DNA of 64,000 nt from an uncultured bacterium (GCA_947364395.1 CANASS010000002.1:35117-99116); one strand, 5' to 3'. Numbered from the stretch's first letter, positions 8,218 to 18,993 are shown. The notes: generated from the sequence alone by a model not told the origin. Numbers and translations are program-made.

Positions 8218-10176
8218 ATGGCAGAAGAACGCAGTGAATTAAATGAATTGAACACCACCCAGACCGACCACGAGTACGGCGCGTCGGAAATTCAGGTGCT
8301 GGAGGGCCTGGAGGCCGTCCGCAAGCGCCCGGGCATGTATATCGGGTCCACATCCAGCTCCGGGTTGCATCACCTGGTGTATGAGATTGTGGACAACGCC
8401 ATAGACGAGGCCCTGGCGGGCTACTGCGACCATATCACGGTGGAGATTTTGGAGGGAGACGCGATCCGGGTCACCGACAACGGCCGGGGCGTCCCGGTGG
8501 ACATCCAGGCCCAGACCGGCCGTCCGGCCCTGGAGGTGGTGTATACCGTCCTCCACGCCGGGGGCAAGTTCGGCGGCGGCGGATATAAGGTCTCCGGCGG
8601 CCTCCACGGCGTGGGCGGCAGCGTGGTCAACGCGCTGAGCCAGTGGATGGAGGTCCGGGTTTACAAGAACGGGCAGATTTATGAGGTAAAGTTCTCCCGG
8701 GGCAATATGACCCAGGAAATGACCGTCGTTGGCTCCACCGACAAGACGGGCACCGAGGTTGTGTTCAAGCCGGACCCGGAGATGTTCGACGACACCGTAT
8801 ACGACTATGATACCCTCCACCGCCGGATGCGGGAACAGGCGTTCCTGAACGCGGGGGTGCGCATTTTCATTGCGGACCGCCGCCTGGGACATGAAACGGA
8901 AGAGTTCATGCACTACGAGGGGGGCATCCGGGAATTTGTCACCTTCATCAACCAGAACAAGTCTCCCCTCCACGAGCAGGTCATCTACATGGCGGGCTCC
9001 AAGGAGGATTCCATGGCGGAAATCGCCATGCAGTACTGTGAGGACAGCTATAATGAGATCATCGTCTCCTTCGCCAACAACGTCCACACTCCGGAGGGCG
9101 GTATGCACGAGGAGGGCTTGAAACGGGCCCTGACCAACGTGCTCAACGCCTACGGCAAAAAGACGAAGATTCTGAAGGACGAGGACAAGGTGTCCGGCGA
9201 CGACTGCCGGGAGGGCCTGACCTGCGTGATCTCCGTGAAGCTGACGGAAGCCCAGTTCGAGGGCCAGACCAAGGCAAAGCTGGGCAACAGCGAAATGCGC
9301 ACCCTGGTGAATAACGTGGTCAGCGATAAGCTGGAGCAGTTCCTGGAGGAGAACCCCGCCGTGGGCAAGGCCATTTTGGACAAGGCCCTGATGGCCAGCC
9401 GGGCCCGGGAGGCCGCCCGCAAGGCCAGGGAGTCCGTCCGGCGCAAGACCGCCCTGGAGTCCGGCCAGATGCCGGATAAGCTCCAGGACTGCAATGAGCG
9501 GGACCCGGCTCTGTGCGAACTGTATATCGTGGAGGGCGACTCTGCGGCGGGCTCCGCCATCGACGGCCGGGACAGCCGGTTCCAGGCCATTCTGGCCATG
9601 TGGGGCAAGATGCTCAACGTGGAGAAGGCCAGGGCGGACAAGATCTACGGCAACGATAAGCTCTATCCTCTGGTGATAGGCCTGGGCGCCGGCATAGGCG
9701 AGGAGTTCAACATTGACAAGCTGCGCTACCACAAGATTATCATCATGTCCGATGCCGACGTGGACGGCGCCCATATCCGCACCCTGCTGCTCACCTTCTT
9801 TTTCCGCTATATGCGTCCCCTGATTGAGCGGGGCTACGTCTACTCCGCCGTGCCGCCCCTGTACAAGCTGACCCGGGGCAAGACCACCCGGGTGGCCTAT
9901 GACGACATCCAGCGGGAGAAGATCGCCGAGGAGATGCGGGGCGGCAACCCCAACGTAAAGATTGACATCAGCCGGTTCAAAGGCCTGGGCGAGATGGATG
10001 CCCACGAGCTGTGGGACACCACCATGAACCCGGAGACCCGCACCCTGCGGCGGATCACCCTGGAGGACGCGGTGGCGGCGGACAACATCTTCACCATCCT
10101 CATGGGGGAGAAGGTGGAGCCCCGGAAGGAATGGATTGAGGAGAACGCCAAGTACGCCTTGAACTTGGATTATTGA
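8218..10176 (+). CDS. gyrB: DNA gyrase subunit B
   Basis: 652 residues. The GHKL ATPase has EIVDNAIDEALAGYC and the GGGGYKVSGGLHGVG lid region. The TOPRIM domain has YIVEGDSAAGSA and IIIMSDADVDGAHIRTLLLTFF. The C-terminus has RFKGLGEMDAHELWDTTMNPE. With GyrA it supercoils DNA. The segment AILAMWGKMLNVEKA has Trp where many gyrases have Arg or Lys. The gene is 23 bases after the PH-domain gene. Confidence 0.98.
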   Translation: MAEERSELNELNTTQTDHEYGASEIQVLEGLEAVRKRPGMYIGSTSSSGLHHLVYEIVDNAIDEALAGYCDHITVEILEGDAIRVTDNGRGVPVDIQAQTGRPALEVVYTVLHAGGKFGGGGYKVSGGLHGVGGSVVNALSQWMEVRVYKNGQIYEVKFSRGNMTQEMTVVGSTDKTGTEVVFKPDPEMFDDTVYDYDTLHRRMREQAFLNAGVRIFIADRRLGHETEEFMHYEGGIREFVTFINQNKSPLHEQVIYMAGSKEDSMAEIAMQYCEDSYNEIIVSFANNVHTPEGGMHEEGLKRALTNVLNAYGKKTKILKDEDKVSGDDCREGLTCVISVKLTEAQFEGQTKAKLGNSEMRTLVNNVVSDKLEQFLEENPAVGKAILDKALMASRAREAARKARESVRRKTALESGQMPDKLQDCNERDPALCELYIVEGDSAAGSAIDGRDSRFQAILAMWGKMLNVEKARADKIYGNDKLYPLVIGLGAGIGEEFNIDKLRYHKIIIMSDADVDGAHIRTLLLTFFFRYMRPLIERGYVYSAVPPLYKLTRGKTTRVAYDDIQREKIAEEMRGGNPNVKIDISRFKGLGEMDAHELWDTTMNPETRTLRRITLEDAVAADNIFTILMGEKVEPRKEWIEENAKYALNLDY

Positions 10177-10189
10177 TACAAATTTGCGC

Positions 10190-10268
10190 GTAGGGCGCGG
10201 CCACTGGGCGCGCCGCGTGTTTGTACGGCATATAACATCATTCGGCGTGTCGGGTCGTCACGCCCTAC
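10190..10268. repeat. Small inverted-repeat element between gyrB and gyrA
   Basis: GTAGGGCG at 10190-10197 and its exact complement CGCCCTAC at 10261-10268 bound a 79-base GC-rich segment. The layout resembles short MITE-like sequences with GTAGGGGCG termini that I recall from Clostridia genomes. It separates two genes that are often tightly linked. Confidence 0.5.
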
Positions 10269-10306
10269 AGCAGAAGCAAATTTAAACAGCGAGAAGTGAG
10301 GTCTTT

Positions 10307-12814
<2,508 letters not shown>

Positions 12815-12821
12815 TGGGGGT

Positions 12822-13085
12822 GTTACTTTCTGCTCGTGCAGAAAGTAACCAAAGACACGCTTAAGGGAGAAAATCCGGTTCGGCTTCGAGCGCCAAGGGC
12901 GCGCTCTCGCTCACAGGATTTTCCCCCTTAAGAATCCCCGTTTTACGGGGGCCGTCTCAAGGGCGCGGGCGGTTAAATCCGGCTTGCGGGGCTGACGAAT
13001 TGGGCTCACTTCGATTTCCGGCCCACACCGGGCCTGCTTGGGCAATGGAACCAGAGTGGCCAGGTCTCCTGAGAGCGCCTCCGGG
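12822..13085 (+). repeat. Composite hairpin repeat, family 1, copy A
   Basis: A perfect 28-base palindrome (GTTACTTTCTGC, loop TCGT, complement) starts 7 bases after the gyrA stop. A stem of TTAAGGGAGAAAATCC (12861) with GGATTTTCCCCCTTAA (12916) follows, then CCCCGTTTTACGGGG. The distal arm (about 12950-13085) is nearly identical to 35450-35580 (GACGAATTGGGCTCACTTCG, GGTCTCCTGAGAGCGCCT). No coding potential is evident. It faces copy B at 14.1-14.4 kb in inverted orientation, with rnhA and two small genes between. Confidence 0.75.
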
Positions 13086-13192
13086 TCAAAGCGTTAAGAA
13101 CCGCGGACAGGTTTACTGCCTGTCCGCGTCATGTGTCCTTGACGCTGGAAAAGTCCGTGGCTGACACGGAAAACAGGAAAAGGAATCAAACT

Positions 13193-13630
13193 ATGAAAGC
13201 TGTGACGCTATACACTGATGGCGCCTGCTCCGGCAACCCCGGCCCCGGAGGCTGGGGAGCTATCCTGATGTTCGGAGAGCACAAAAAAGAGCTCAGCGGC
13301 GGAGATGCCAAAACCACCAACAACCGTATGGAGCTCACCGCCGTCATCCGTGGGTTGGAGGCCCTGAAAGAACCCTGCCTGGTGGACCTCTATTCTGACT
13401 CCAAATACGTCATCGACGCCTTGGAAAAAGGCTGGGCCAAGGGCTGGCGGGCCCGGGGCTGGGTGAAGGCCGATAAAAAGCCCGCCCTCAACCCCGATCT
13501 TTGGGAACGCCTGCTGGAGCTGTGCGAAACCCACACCGTCAAGCTCCACTGGGTAAAGGGCCACGCCAACAACCCCTACAACAACCGCTGTGATGAATTG
13601 GCGGTGGGGGAGTGGCAAAAATTGAAATAA
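13193..13630 (+). CDS. rnhA: Ribonuclease HI
   Basis: 145 residues from the ATG at 13193, preceded by AAAAGGA. The four catalytic acids are visible: YTDGACSG (Asp9), NNRMELTAV, LYSDSKYV and NRCDELA, together with the basic handle WAKGWRARGWVKADKKP. It cleaves RNA in RNA-DNA hybrids. It stands alone between inverted repeat copies A and B. Confidence 0.97.
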   Translation: MKAVTLYTDGACSGNPGPGGWGAILMFGEHKKELSGGDAKTTNNRMELTAVIRGLEALKEPCLVDLYSDSKYVIDALEKGWAKGWRARGWVKADKKPALNPDLWERLLELCETHTVKLHWVKGHANNPYNNRCDELAVGEWQKLK

Positions 13631-13634
13631 AAAA

Positions 13635-13658
13635 CGCCGGGTCCCCCCGGCGCTTTTT
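13635..13658 (+). terminator. Rho-independent terminator of rnhA
   Basis: Stem CGCCGG/CCGGCG with loop GTCCCC, followed by CTTTTTATT. It overlaps the last codons of the convergent RHH gene. Confidence 0.85.
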
Positions 13659-13821
13659 ATTGTTGTGTTTTGTCCAGCTCTGATAGATATTTTCGCAAAA
13701 CAAGATTGATATAGCTTGATACGCCACGATCATCAATTTCTGCCAATTCCTTGATCCTTTTATAAATCGGCTCATCAATCGTAATGCTGATTTGAGTCTT
13801 TAATGGTTTTTGCTTCATCAT
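13657..13821 (-). CDS. Small ribbon-helix-helix (CopG/Arc-like) protein
   Basis: 54 residues with a start ATG-ATG at 13821. The N-terminal strand KTQISITIDEPIYKRIKELAEI followed by RGVSSYINLVLRKYLSEL is a typical ribbon-helix-helix DNA-binding fold, like plasmid copy-control repressors and antitoxins. It is AT-rich relative to its neighbours and divergent from the small gene at 13907, from which it is separated by an 85-base AT-rich promoter region. No toxin homologue is recognised. Confidence 0.75.
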   Translation of the reverse strand: MMKQKPLKTQISITIDEPIYKRIKELAEIDDRGVSSYINLVLRKYLSELDKTQQ

Positions 13822-13906
13822 AATCACCTGCTTATGTTATACCATTTGTTGCGATAATATATTGACAAATGATTGTAAATGATATATTCTAGTATAGGGT
13901 GATATT

Positions 13907-14074
13907 ATGAATGAGATTGAATTTGACCAGGCGCTGTCCGATTTTTTAGACGATAATAAGTGTGAAAACGTGAGCGAATTTGTTTTTGATCTGGTCCGGG
14001 GGGCTTTCACGGCGGGATGGAAGGCGGCGCTGGGATCGGACATCGGAAAGATAATGAAGATCGAGAAGCGGTAA
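13907..14074 (+). CDS. Small hypothetical protein, divergent partner of the RHH protein
   Basis: 55 residues: an acidic N-terminal half (MNEIEFDQALSDFLDDNK), SEFVFDLVRGAFTAGWKAAL, and a basic end. No domain is recognised. A TTGACA at 13862 with TATTCT 17 bases on is a possible promoter; the ribosome site is weak (GGGTGAT). The divergent pairing with a DNA-binding protein resembles the cassettes at 16.3-16.8 and 31.8-32.4 kb. A 55-residue frame could be spurious, but its AT-rich context and promoter support it. Confidence 0.5.
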   Translation: MNEIEFDQALSDFLDDNKCENVSEFVFDLVRGAFTAGWKAALGSDIGKIMKIEKR

Positions 14075-14084
14075 GGACAAGGGC

Positions 14085-14367
14085 GGCAATTGCCCCGGCG
14101 CAGACGGTGCGGCACTGAGGCGCGGGTGGTGGACACGGGCTGGTCTCAGTGTTGAGACACGGGCGGCAGCACTAATAAGGGTGACACCAGTGGAAAGTTC
14201 TGTGCGCCGGAAAGAAACCGAGTGATATCCGTATAGGGCTCCCCCGTAAAACGGGGATTCTTAAGGGGGAAAATTCCTGCGACTGCGGCCCGCCCTGTGG
14301 CCGCAAGGAGCCGGATTTTCCCCCTTAAGTGTGTCTTTGGTTACTTTCTGCACAAGCAGAAAGTAAC
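14085..14367 (-). repeat. Composite hairpin repeat, family 1, copy B (inverted)
   Basis: Read on the minus strand it starts with the palindrome GTTACTTTCTGC (14340-14367), then CCAAAGACACACTTAAG and the stem TTAAGGGGG.../...CCCCCTTAA (14261 and 14313). Its distal arm (GGCGGCAGCAC..., GCGCCGGAA near 14155-14215) is shared with copies C (27.1 kb) and E (35.7 kb), not with A and D. No gene is seen in the 14075-14441 gap. Confidence 0.7.
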
Positions 14368-14399
14368 GCCCCGCAGGGCCTGCCTGCGAAGGGAAGGGT

Positions 14400-14440
14400 A
14401 AAAAGGAAGCCCCCCGCCGGGTCCGGCGGAGGGCCTTTTT
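14400..14440 (-). terminator. Terminator of aspS
   Basis: On the minus strand a GC-rich stem (GGCCCTCCGCCGG with CCGGCGGGGGGC) is followed by TTCCTTTTT right after the aspS stop codon. Confidence 0.75.
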
Positions 14441-14441
14441 G

Positions 14442-16220
14442 TCATTCTTCCTCTTTTTTGGTGCAGACGATGTTCAGTTCATCCAACTGCTTTTGTTCCA
14501 CAAAAGAGGGAGCGCCCATCATCAGGTCCTGGGCGTTTTTGTTCATGGGGAAGGGGATGATCTCCCGGATGGAGTCCTCTCCAGCCAACAGCATCACCAT
14601 GCGGTCCACGCCGGGGGCAATGCCCGCGTGGGGGGGCGCGCCATAGGTGAAGGCGTTGTACATGGCGGGGAATTTGGCTTTCACGTCCTCCTCTCCCAGC
14701 CGCACCAGCTGGAAAGCCTCAATCATGATCTCAGGGTCGTGGTTCCGCACCGCCCCGGAGGACAGCTCCACGCCGTTGCATACCAGGTCGTATTGGAAAG
14801 CGGTGATGGTCAGGGGGTCTGCCTGGCCCGCCGCCGCCTTTTTCAGGACCTCCAGCCCGCCGTTGGGCATAGAGAAGGGGTTGTGGCAGAACTCCAATTG
14901 GCCGGATTCCTCCCCGATTTCGTACATGGGGAAGTCCACAATCCAGCAGAACTCGTAGCGCTGGGCGTCCATGTGGGCGGGGCAGAAGGCCCCCAGCTTG
15001 TTTCTCAGCACGCCCGCCGTCTTTTGGGCGGACAGCAGTTTGCCCGCCGTCAGGCCCACGAAGCAGCCGGGGGTGAGGTCCAGAGCCTCCACCACCTGAT
15101 CCTTGATGGGCTGAATAAATTTGGCAATGCCGCCTACGATTTCCTTATTCTCGTCGTAACGGAACCAGTAGGCCTTTTCTCCGGCCTGGACCTCCACGTC
15201 TGCACACAGCTTGTCGATCTGCTTCCGGGTGCCGGAGAAGTCCGTTACCACAATGGCCTTGACGGTGTTGCCCTCAAAGGGCCCAAAGCCGCAGTTTGAC
15301 AGCAGGGCGGTGGCGTCGGTGAGGGTCAGGTCAATGCGCAGGTCCGGCTTGTCGGAGCCGTACTTGTCCATGGCTTCCAGGTAGGGGATGCGGAGGAAGG
15401 GAGCTTCGGAGGCCGTATCATATTTGCCGTACTTGGCGAAGATGGGGGGAAGCACCCGCTCCAGCACGGCGAACACGTCGTCCTGACCGGCAAAGGCCAT
15501 CTCCATGTCCAGCTGGTAGAACTCGCCGGGGGAGCGGTCTCCCCGGGCGTCCTCGTCCCGGAAGCAGGGGGCGATCTGGAAGTAGCGGTCAAAGCCGGAG
15601 GCCATCAGCAGCTGCTTGAACTGCTGGGGAGCCTGGGGCAGGGCGTAGAACTTGCCGGGGTGCTTCCGGCTGGGCACCAGATAGTCCCGGGCCCCCTCGG
15701 GGGAAGAGGCGGTGAGGATGGGGGTGGTGATCTCCAAAAAGCCCTCGGCCAGCATGGCGGCGCGGAGGGCGGCCACCACATTGCACCGCAGGATAATGTT
15801 GTTTTTTACCTCGGGGTTGCGCAGGTCCAGGTAGCGGTACTTGAGCCGCTGGGTTTCGTCCGCCTCCCGGGAGCGGTTGATCTGGAAGGGCAGCTCATTG
15901 TGGCGGCAACGGCCCAGCACCTCGATCTTGGAGGGTACCACCTCAATGCCGCCGGTGGGCAGCTTGGGGTTTTTGCTATCCCGCTCCCGGACCACGCCCT
16001 CCACCGAAATGGTGGACTCCTTGTTCAGCCCCTTGACGGCCGCCATCATCTCCTCGGTCTCAATGACTACCTGGGTGGTACCGTAGAAGTCCCGGAGGAC
16101 CACGAAGGCCAGATTCTGGCCCACTTCCCGGACGTTTTCCATCCAGCCTGCTAATTTGACCTGCTGGCCTACGTGCTCCATACGCAGGTCGTTACAGGTG
16201 TGAGTGCGTGATTGAACCAT
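14442..16220 (-). CDS. aspS: Aspartyl-tRNA synthetase
   Basis: 592 residues from MVQSRTHTCNDLRMEHVGQQ; the ATG at 16220 has CTGGAG nine bases upstream. An N-terminal anticodon-binding OB fold (VKLAGWMENVREVGQNLAFVVLRD) is followed by the class II catalytic domain with FYQLDMEMAFAG (motif 2 region), a GAD insert, and motif 3 PPHAGIAPGVDRMVMLLAG. The length fits bacterial AspRS. hisS lies upstream on the same strand, a common Clostridia arrangement, but here a two-gene cassette separates them. Confidence 0.97.
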   Translation of the reverse strand: MVQSRTHTCNDLRMEHVGQQVKLAGWMENVREVGQNLAFVVLRDFYGTTQVVIETEEMMAAVKGLNKESTISVEGVVRERDSKNPKLPTGGIEVVPSKIEVLGRCRHNELPFQINRSREADETQRLKYRYLDLRNPEVKNNIILRCNVVAALRAAMLAEGFLEITTPILTASSPEGARDYLVPSRKHPGKFYALPQAPQQFKQLLMASGFDRYFQIAPCFRDEDARGDRSPGEFYQLDMEMAFAGQDDVFAVLERVLPPIFAKYGKYDTASEAPFLRIPYLEAMDKYGSDKPDLRIDLTLTDATALLSNCGFGPFEGNTVKAIVVTDFSGTRKQIDKLCADVEVQAGEKAYWFRYDENKEIVGGIAKFIQPIKDQVVEALDLTPGCFVGLTAGKLLSAQKTAGVLRNKLGAFCPAHMDAQRYEFCWIVDFPMYEIGEESGQLEFCHNPFSMPNGGLEVLKKAAAGQADPLTITAFQYDLVCNGVELSSGAVRNHDPEIMIEAFQLVRLGEEDVKAKFPAMYNAFTYGAPPHAGIAPGVDRMVMLLAGEDSIREIIPFPMNKNAQDLMMGAPSFVEQKQLDELNIVCTKKEEE

Positions 16221-16281
16221 GTTAATCAACTCCAGTTTGTATTATTGCTGCTATATATTGCTATTTGTACTGAAATAACGG

Positions 16282-16497
16282 TTATGGCAGAGTTTCTTTT
16301 GATGTGGATCGCCCAGCTAAATAATCAAGTGAGACTTGAAAACAATCCGCCAATTTTATCAGATTGTCATAGCCGGGCTTTTGTTCTCCTTTTTCAAAAC
16401 GCTGATATTGACGCAAGGTGGTTTGAATGACATCGGCTACCTGTTGTTGTGTCATGCCGGATTCTTTGCGGAGCAGGTAAAGTCGTTCTGTGAGCAA
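16282..16497 (-). CDS. XRE-family HTH regulator (71 residues)
   Basis: Nearly the whole protein is one HTH: LYLLRKESGMTQQQVADVIQ, TLRQYQRFEKGEQKPGYDNL, then IKLADCFQVSLDYLAGRS. A TTG start at 16497 is used because GAGGGG lies 7 bases upstream. It is AT-rich and divergent from the gene at 16577; the shared region holds a perfect promoter with two direct repeats, a likely operator. It splits the aspS-hisS pair. Confidence 0.85.
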   Translation of the reverse strand: MLTERLYLLRKESGMTQQQVADVIQTTLRQYQRFEKGEQKPGYDNLIKLADCFQVSLDYLAGRSTSKETLP

Positions 16498-16514
16498 AAT
16501 GATTCATTCCCCTC

Positions 16515-16560
16515 TTGACATGACCGATCAGACATACTATAATATGACTGATAAGACGTA
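16515..16560 (+). promoter_or_regulatory. Promoter with flanking direct repeats, candidate XRE operator
   Basis: A perfect TTGACA (16515-16520) and TATAAT (16538-16543) with a 17-base spacer drive the gene at 16577. TGACCGATCAGACATA (16521-16536) in the spacer is repeated as TGACTGATAAGACGTA (16545-16560) just past the -10, 24 bases apart. This placement suggests repression by the divergently encoded XRE protein. Confidence 0.75.
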
Positions 16561-16576
16561 TATTGGAGGTATTGTA

Positions 16577-16819
16577 ATGTTGGAAATCATCACGTTATTA
16601 TTTGACGAGTATACAAAGAATTTGTCCGCAAGTCAAGCGGAAGCAACGCCGAAGGATGGAGAAGTATATTATCAACAATTGCGGAAACTTATTGGAGATG
16701 ATGCCGCGTTGAACATATGGGACGCTGCTGTTGCGGAAGGGGCTGCAATGCAGGAAGTTTATTTTCAGGCGGGAGTAAAAGCTGGGTTGACTCTGGCGCG
16801 TGAATTGCTTTCCTTGTAG
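16577..16819 (+). CDS. Small helical protein, DUF6809-like, divergent from XRE regulator
   Basis: 80 residues from MLEIITLLFDEYTKN; GGAGGT lies 6 bases before the ATG. The C-terminal part, EGAAMQEVYFQAGVKAGLTLARELL, resembles the F-x-x-G-x-x-x-G-x-x-L ending of small Firmicutes proteins I recall as DUF6809; this is a by-eye assignment. No membrane segment or catalytic motif is seen. It ends 14 bases before the hisS stop, convergently. Its level is probably set by the adjacent XRE protein. Confidence 0.7.
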   Translation: MLEIITLLFDEYTKNLSASQAEATPKDGEVYYQQLRKLIGDDAALNIWDAAVAEGAAMQEVYFQAGVKAGLTLARELLSL

Positions 16820-16832
16820 GAATGGGGATAGA

Positions 16833-18200
16833 TCACTTCTCCGCCTCCCGGATGGGCGCCGCGTTCCGCCCCGCCTCCAGCGCCTCCAATACGGCCTGAG
16901 CCGCCTGGTCCATGTCCAGCAGCTTCTGCTCCCCGGAGGCCATGTCCTTCAGGGACACCTTCCCTTGATTGATCTCATCTTCGCCCAGGAAGGCGGCAAA
17001 GGGAACCCCCAGCTTGTCGGCGTAGCTCATCTTCTGCTTAAACTTTTTGGGTTCGGTGTACAGCTGGGCCCGGACCCCAGCCGCCCTTAGTTTTGTGGCA
17101 AAGGCAATAGCAGGGGAGAGGTCCTCGGTCATGGGCAGGATGAGCACGTCGGCGGGGGCGGTGTTCAGGCCGTCGTTGAGATAGCCCTGCTCTTCCAGCA
17201 CGTAGAACAGCCGTGTGAGGCCGATGGAAATTCCAACGCCGGGAAGTTGTTTATCCGTGTAATATTCCGCTAAGTTGTCATATCTTCCCCCGGAACAGAT
17301 GGAGCCGATCTCCGGGTGGTCGGTCATGAAGGTCTCGTAGACGGTGCCGGTGTAGTAGTCCAGCCCCCGGGCGATGGTCAGGTCCAGGTTGAATTTCTCC
17401 TCGGGTACGCCGAAGTCCCCCAGGTATTTCACCACAGTGGACAGCTCATCCAGCCCCTGGTCAAACAGCTGGTGGCGGCCTCGGTATGCCTCCAGGGAAT
17501 CGAGAACGTGTTTATTACTGCCCGTAATGGAGATAAAGCGCAGGATTTCTTCCGCCTGCTCCTGGGTGAGGGCGATCTCCTCCCCGGTAAGCAGCTCCCG
17601 CACCTTGTCCGCCCCGATCTTGGGCAGCTTGTCCACGGTGCGCATTACGTCCCCGGCCTTGTCCATCAGGCCCAGCATGGCGTAAAACCCGTTGAGCACC
17701 TTTCGGTTGTTCACCCGGATCTGGAACTTTTTCAGCCCCAGGGCGGTGAAGGTCTGGCAGATGATGGCGGGAATCTCCGCCTCGTTGATGATGTCCAGCC
17801 TGCCGTCGCCGATCACGTCGATGTCCGCCTGGTAGAACTCCCGGAACCGGCCCCGCTGGGCCCGCTCTCCCCGGTACACCTTGCCGATCTGGAACCGGCG
17901 GAAAGGGAAGGACAGGTCGGCGTAGTGAAGGGCCACGTACTTGGCCAGGGGGACGGTGAGGTCAAACCGCAGGGACAGGTCGGAGTCCCCCTTGGTGAAG
18001 CGGTAAATCTGCTTTTCCGTCTCCCCGCCTGCCTTGGCCAGCAGCACCTCGCTGGCCTCAATGATGGGGGTGTCCAGGGGGGTGAAGCCGTAGAGGGAAT
18101 AGGAGCGGCGCAGCAGCTCCGTCATCCGTTCAAATTGAGCCTGACAGGTTGGGAGCAGTTCCATAAACCCGGATAGGGTCCGCGGCTTTTGTTTGGCCAT
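16833..18200 (-). CDS. hisS: Histidyl-tRNA synthetase
   Basis: 455 residues. Class II motifs: RFDLTVPLAKYVA, GKVYRGERAQRGRFREFYQADIDVIG (motif 2), the histidine loop in ICSGGRYDNLAEYY, and GVGISIGLTRLF (motif 3). A C-terminal anticodon-binding domain spans about 355-440. AAAGGAG precedes the ATG. A family 2 hairpin repeat lies in its leader about 20 bases before the ribosome site; no T-box is seen. Confidence 0.97.
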   Translation of the reverse strand: MAKQKPRTLSGFMELLPTCQAQFERMTELLRRSYSLYGFTPLDTPIIEASEVLLAKAGGETEKQIYRFTKGDSDLSLRFDLTVPLAKYVALHYADLSFPFRRFQIGKVYRGERAQRGRFREFYQADIDVIGDGRLDIINEAEIPAIICQTFTALGLKKFQIRVNNRKVLNGFYAMLGLMDKAGDVMRTVDKLPKIGADKVRELLTGEEIALTQEQAEEILRFISITGSNKHVLDSLEAYRGRHQLFDQGLDELSTVVKYLGDFGVPEEKFNLDLTIARGLDYYTGTVYETFMTDHPEIGSICSGGRYDNLAEYYTDKQLPGVGISIGLTRLFYVLEEQGYLNDGLNTAPADVLILPMTEDLSPAIAFATKLRAAGVRAQLYTEPKKFKQKMSYADKLGVPFAAFLGEDEINQGKVSLKDMASGEQKLLDMDQAAQAVLEALEAGRNAAPIREAEK

Positions 18201-18222
18201 ATTGAATTTCTCCTTTCTGAGT

Positions 18223-18425
18223 GTTCCTTTTTCTTGAAAGAAAAAGGAACCGAAAAAGAACTTTTAGATTGTTTTAGCACGAGATGTTCTGTAAAATCAA
18301 TGCTGGATAACATATAAAATAAGTCATTTTATAAATGTTGAAAATTTTGCTCCTTTATTGGAGAGCACGGAAGTGATTTGGTGGAGGTGTAAAAGTTCCT
18401 TTTTTCTTTACAAAGAAAAAAGGAA
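18223..18425. repeat. Inverted pair of family 2 hairpin repeats upstream of hisS
   Basis: The left arm (18223-18268) is a palindrome of GTTCCTTTTTCTT around GA followed by CGAAAAAGAACTTTTAG. The right arm (18391-18425) is the same motif inverted (AAAAGTTCC, then TTTTTTCTTTACAAAGAAAA). The 120 bases between are AT-rich with no gene. This explains the 18201-18534 gap; the same paired layout recurs at 21.3-21.5 kb. Confidence 0.7.
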
Positions 18426-18534
18426 GCCGCCGGAGGCAAAATAAGCACAACGCTCCCGCCCCCATGCCGGGACGAGAGCGTGAAACCGTTTGCGGGCGTG
18501 GATATTATATCAGCCCTGTGAAAAATGTCAAGGC

Positions 18535-18948
18535 TTACACCTTTAACGGCGCAGTGGGGTGGCTGATGAGCCGCCAGTCCAGGTCGCCCCGGGCCAGGCC
18601 GTGAATCAGCATCTCTGCCGTGGCGGAGTTGGTGGCCACGGGCACATTGTGCTGGTCGCACAGGTTGATAATGTAGCTCAGGTCCTTTTCCAGCTCGTCG
18701 GAGGTGGGGTCGTTGAAGAACAGCACCATGTCAATCTCGTCGTAGGCGATGCGTGCGCCGATCTGCTGAGAGCCGCCCTGGGTGTGGGCCAGGAAGAGCT
18801 GAACGGGCAGGCCGGTGGCCTCCGCCACCTGGCGGCCGGTATTGCTGGTGGCGCAGACGGTGTGCTTGGAGAGGATGCCGCAGTAGGCAATGCAGAATTG
18901 GACCATCAGTTCTTTTTTGTTGTCGTGGCTCATCAGGGCAATATTCAT
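18535..18948 (-). CDS. mgsA: Methylglyoxal synthase-like protein with altered active site
   Basis: 137 residues, full family length, with MNIALMSHDNKKELMVQF, ATSNTGRQVAEATG, GGSQQIGARIAYDEIDMVLFF and VPVATNSATAEMLI. The family converts dihydroxyacetone phosphate to methylglyoxal. Against the E. coli enzyme as I recall it, the catalytic Asp71 in GGDQQ is Ser here, and the PHDPD segment carrying His98 is replaced by TSDELEKD. His19 and Asp91 equivalents remain. The gene lies beside minD, as in many Clostridia. Activity is therefore doubtful. Confidence 0.85.
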   Translation of the reverse strand: MNIALMSHDNKKELMVQFCIAYCGILSKHTVCATSNTGRQVAEATGLPVQLFLAHTQGGSQQIGARIAYDEIDMVLFFNDPTSDELEKDLSYIINLCDQHNVPVATNSATAEMLIHGLARGDLDWRLISHPTAPLKV

Positions 18949-18993
18949 GCAGATCGTCCTTTCTATGGGGTTTGGCGTATCTGGTTTATGGAC

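Noticed and set aside
18201..18534. T-box or other amino-acid riboswitch before hisS
   Set aside because: No AGTA box, specifier loop or TGGTACCGCG-type sequence is present; the region is explained by the paired family 2 repeats.
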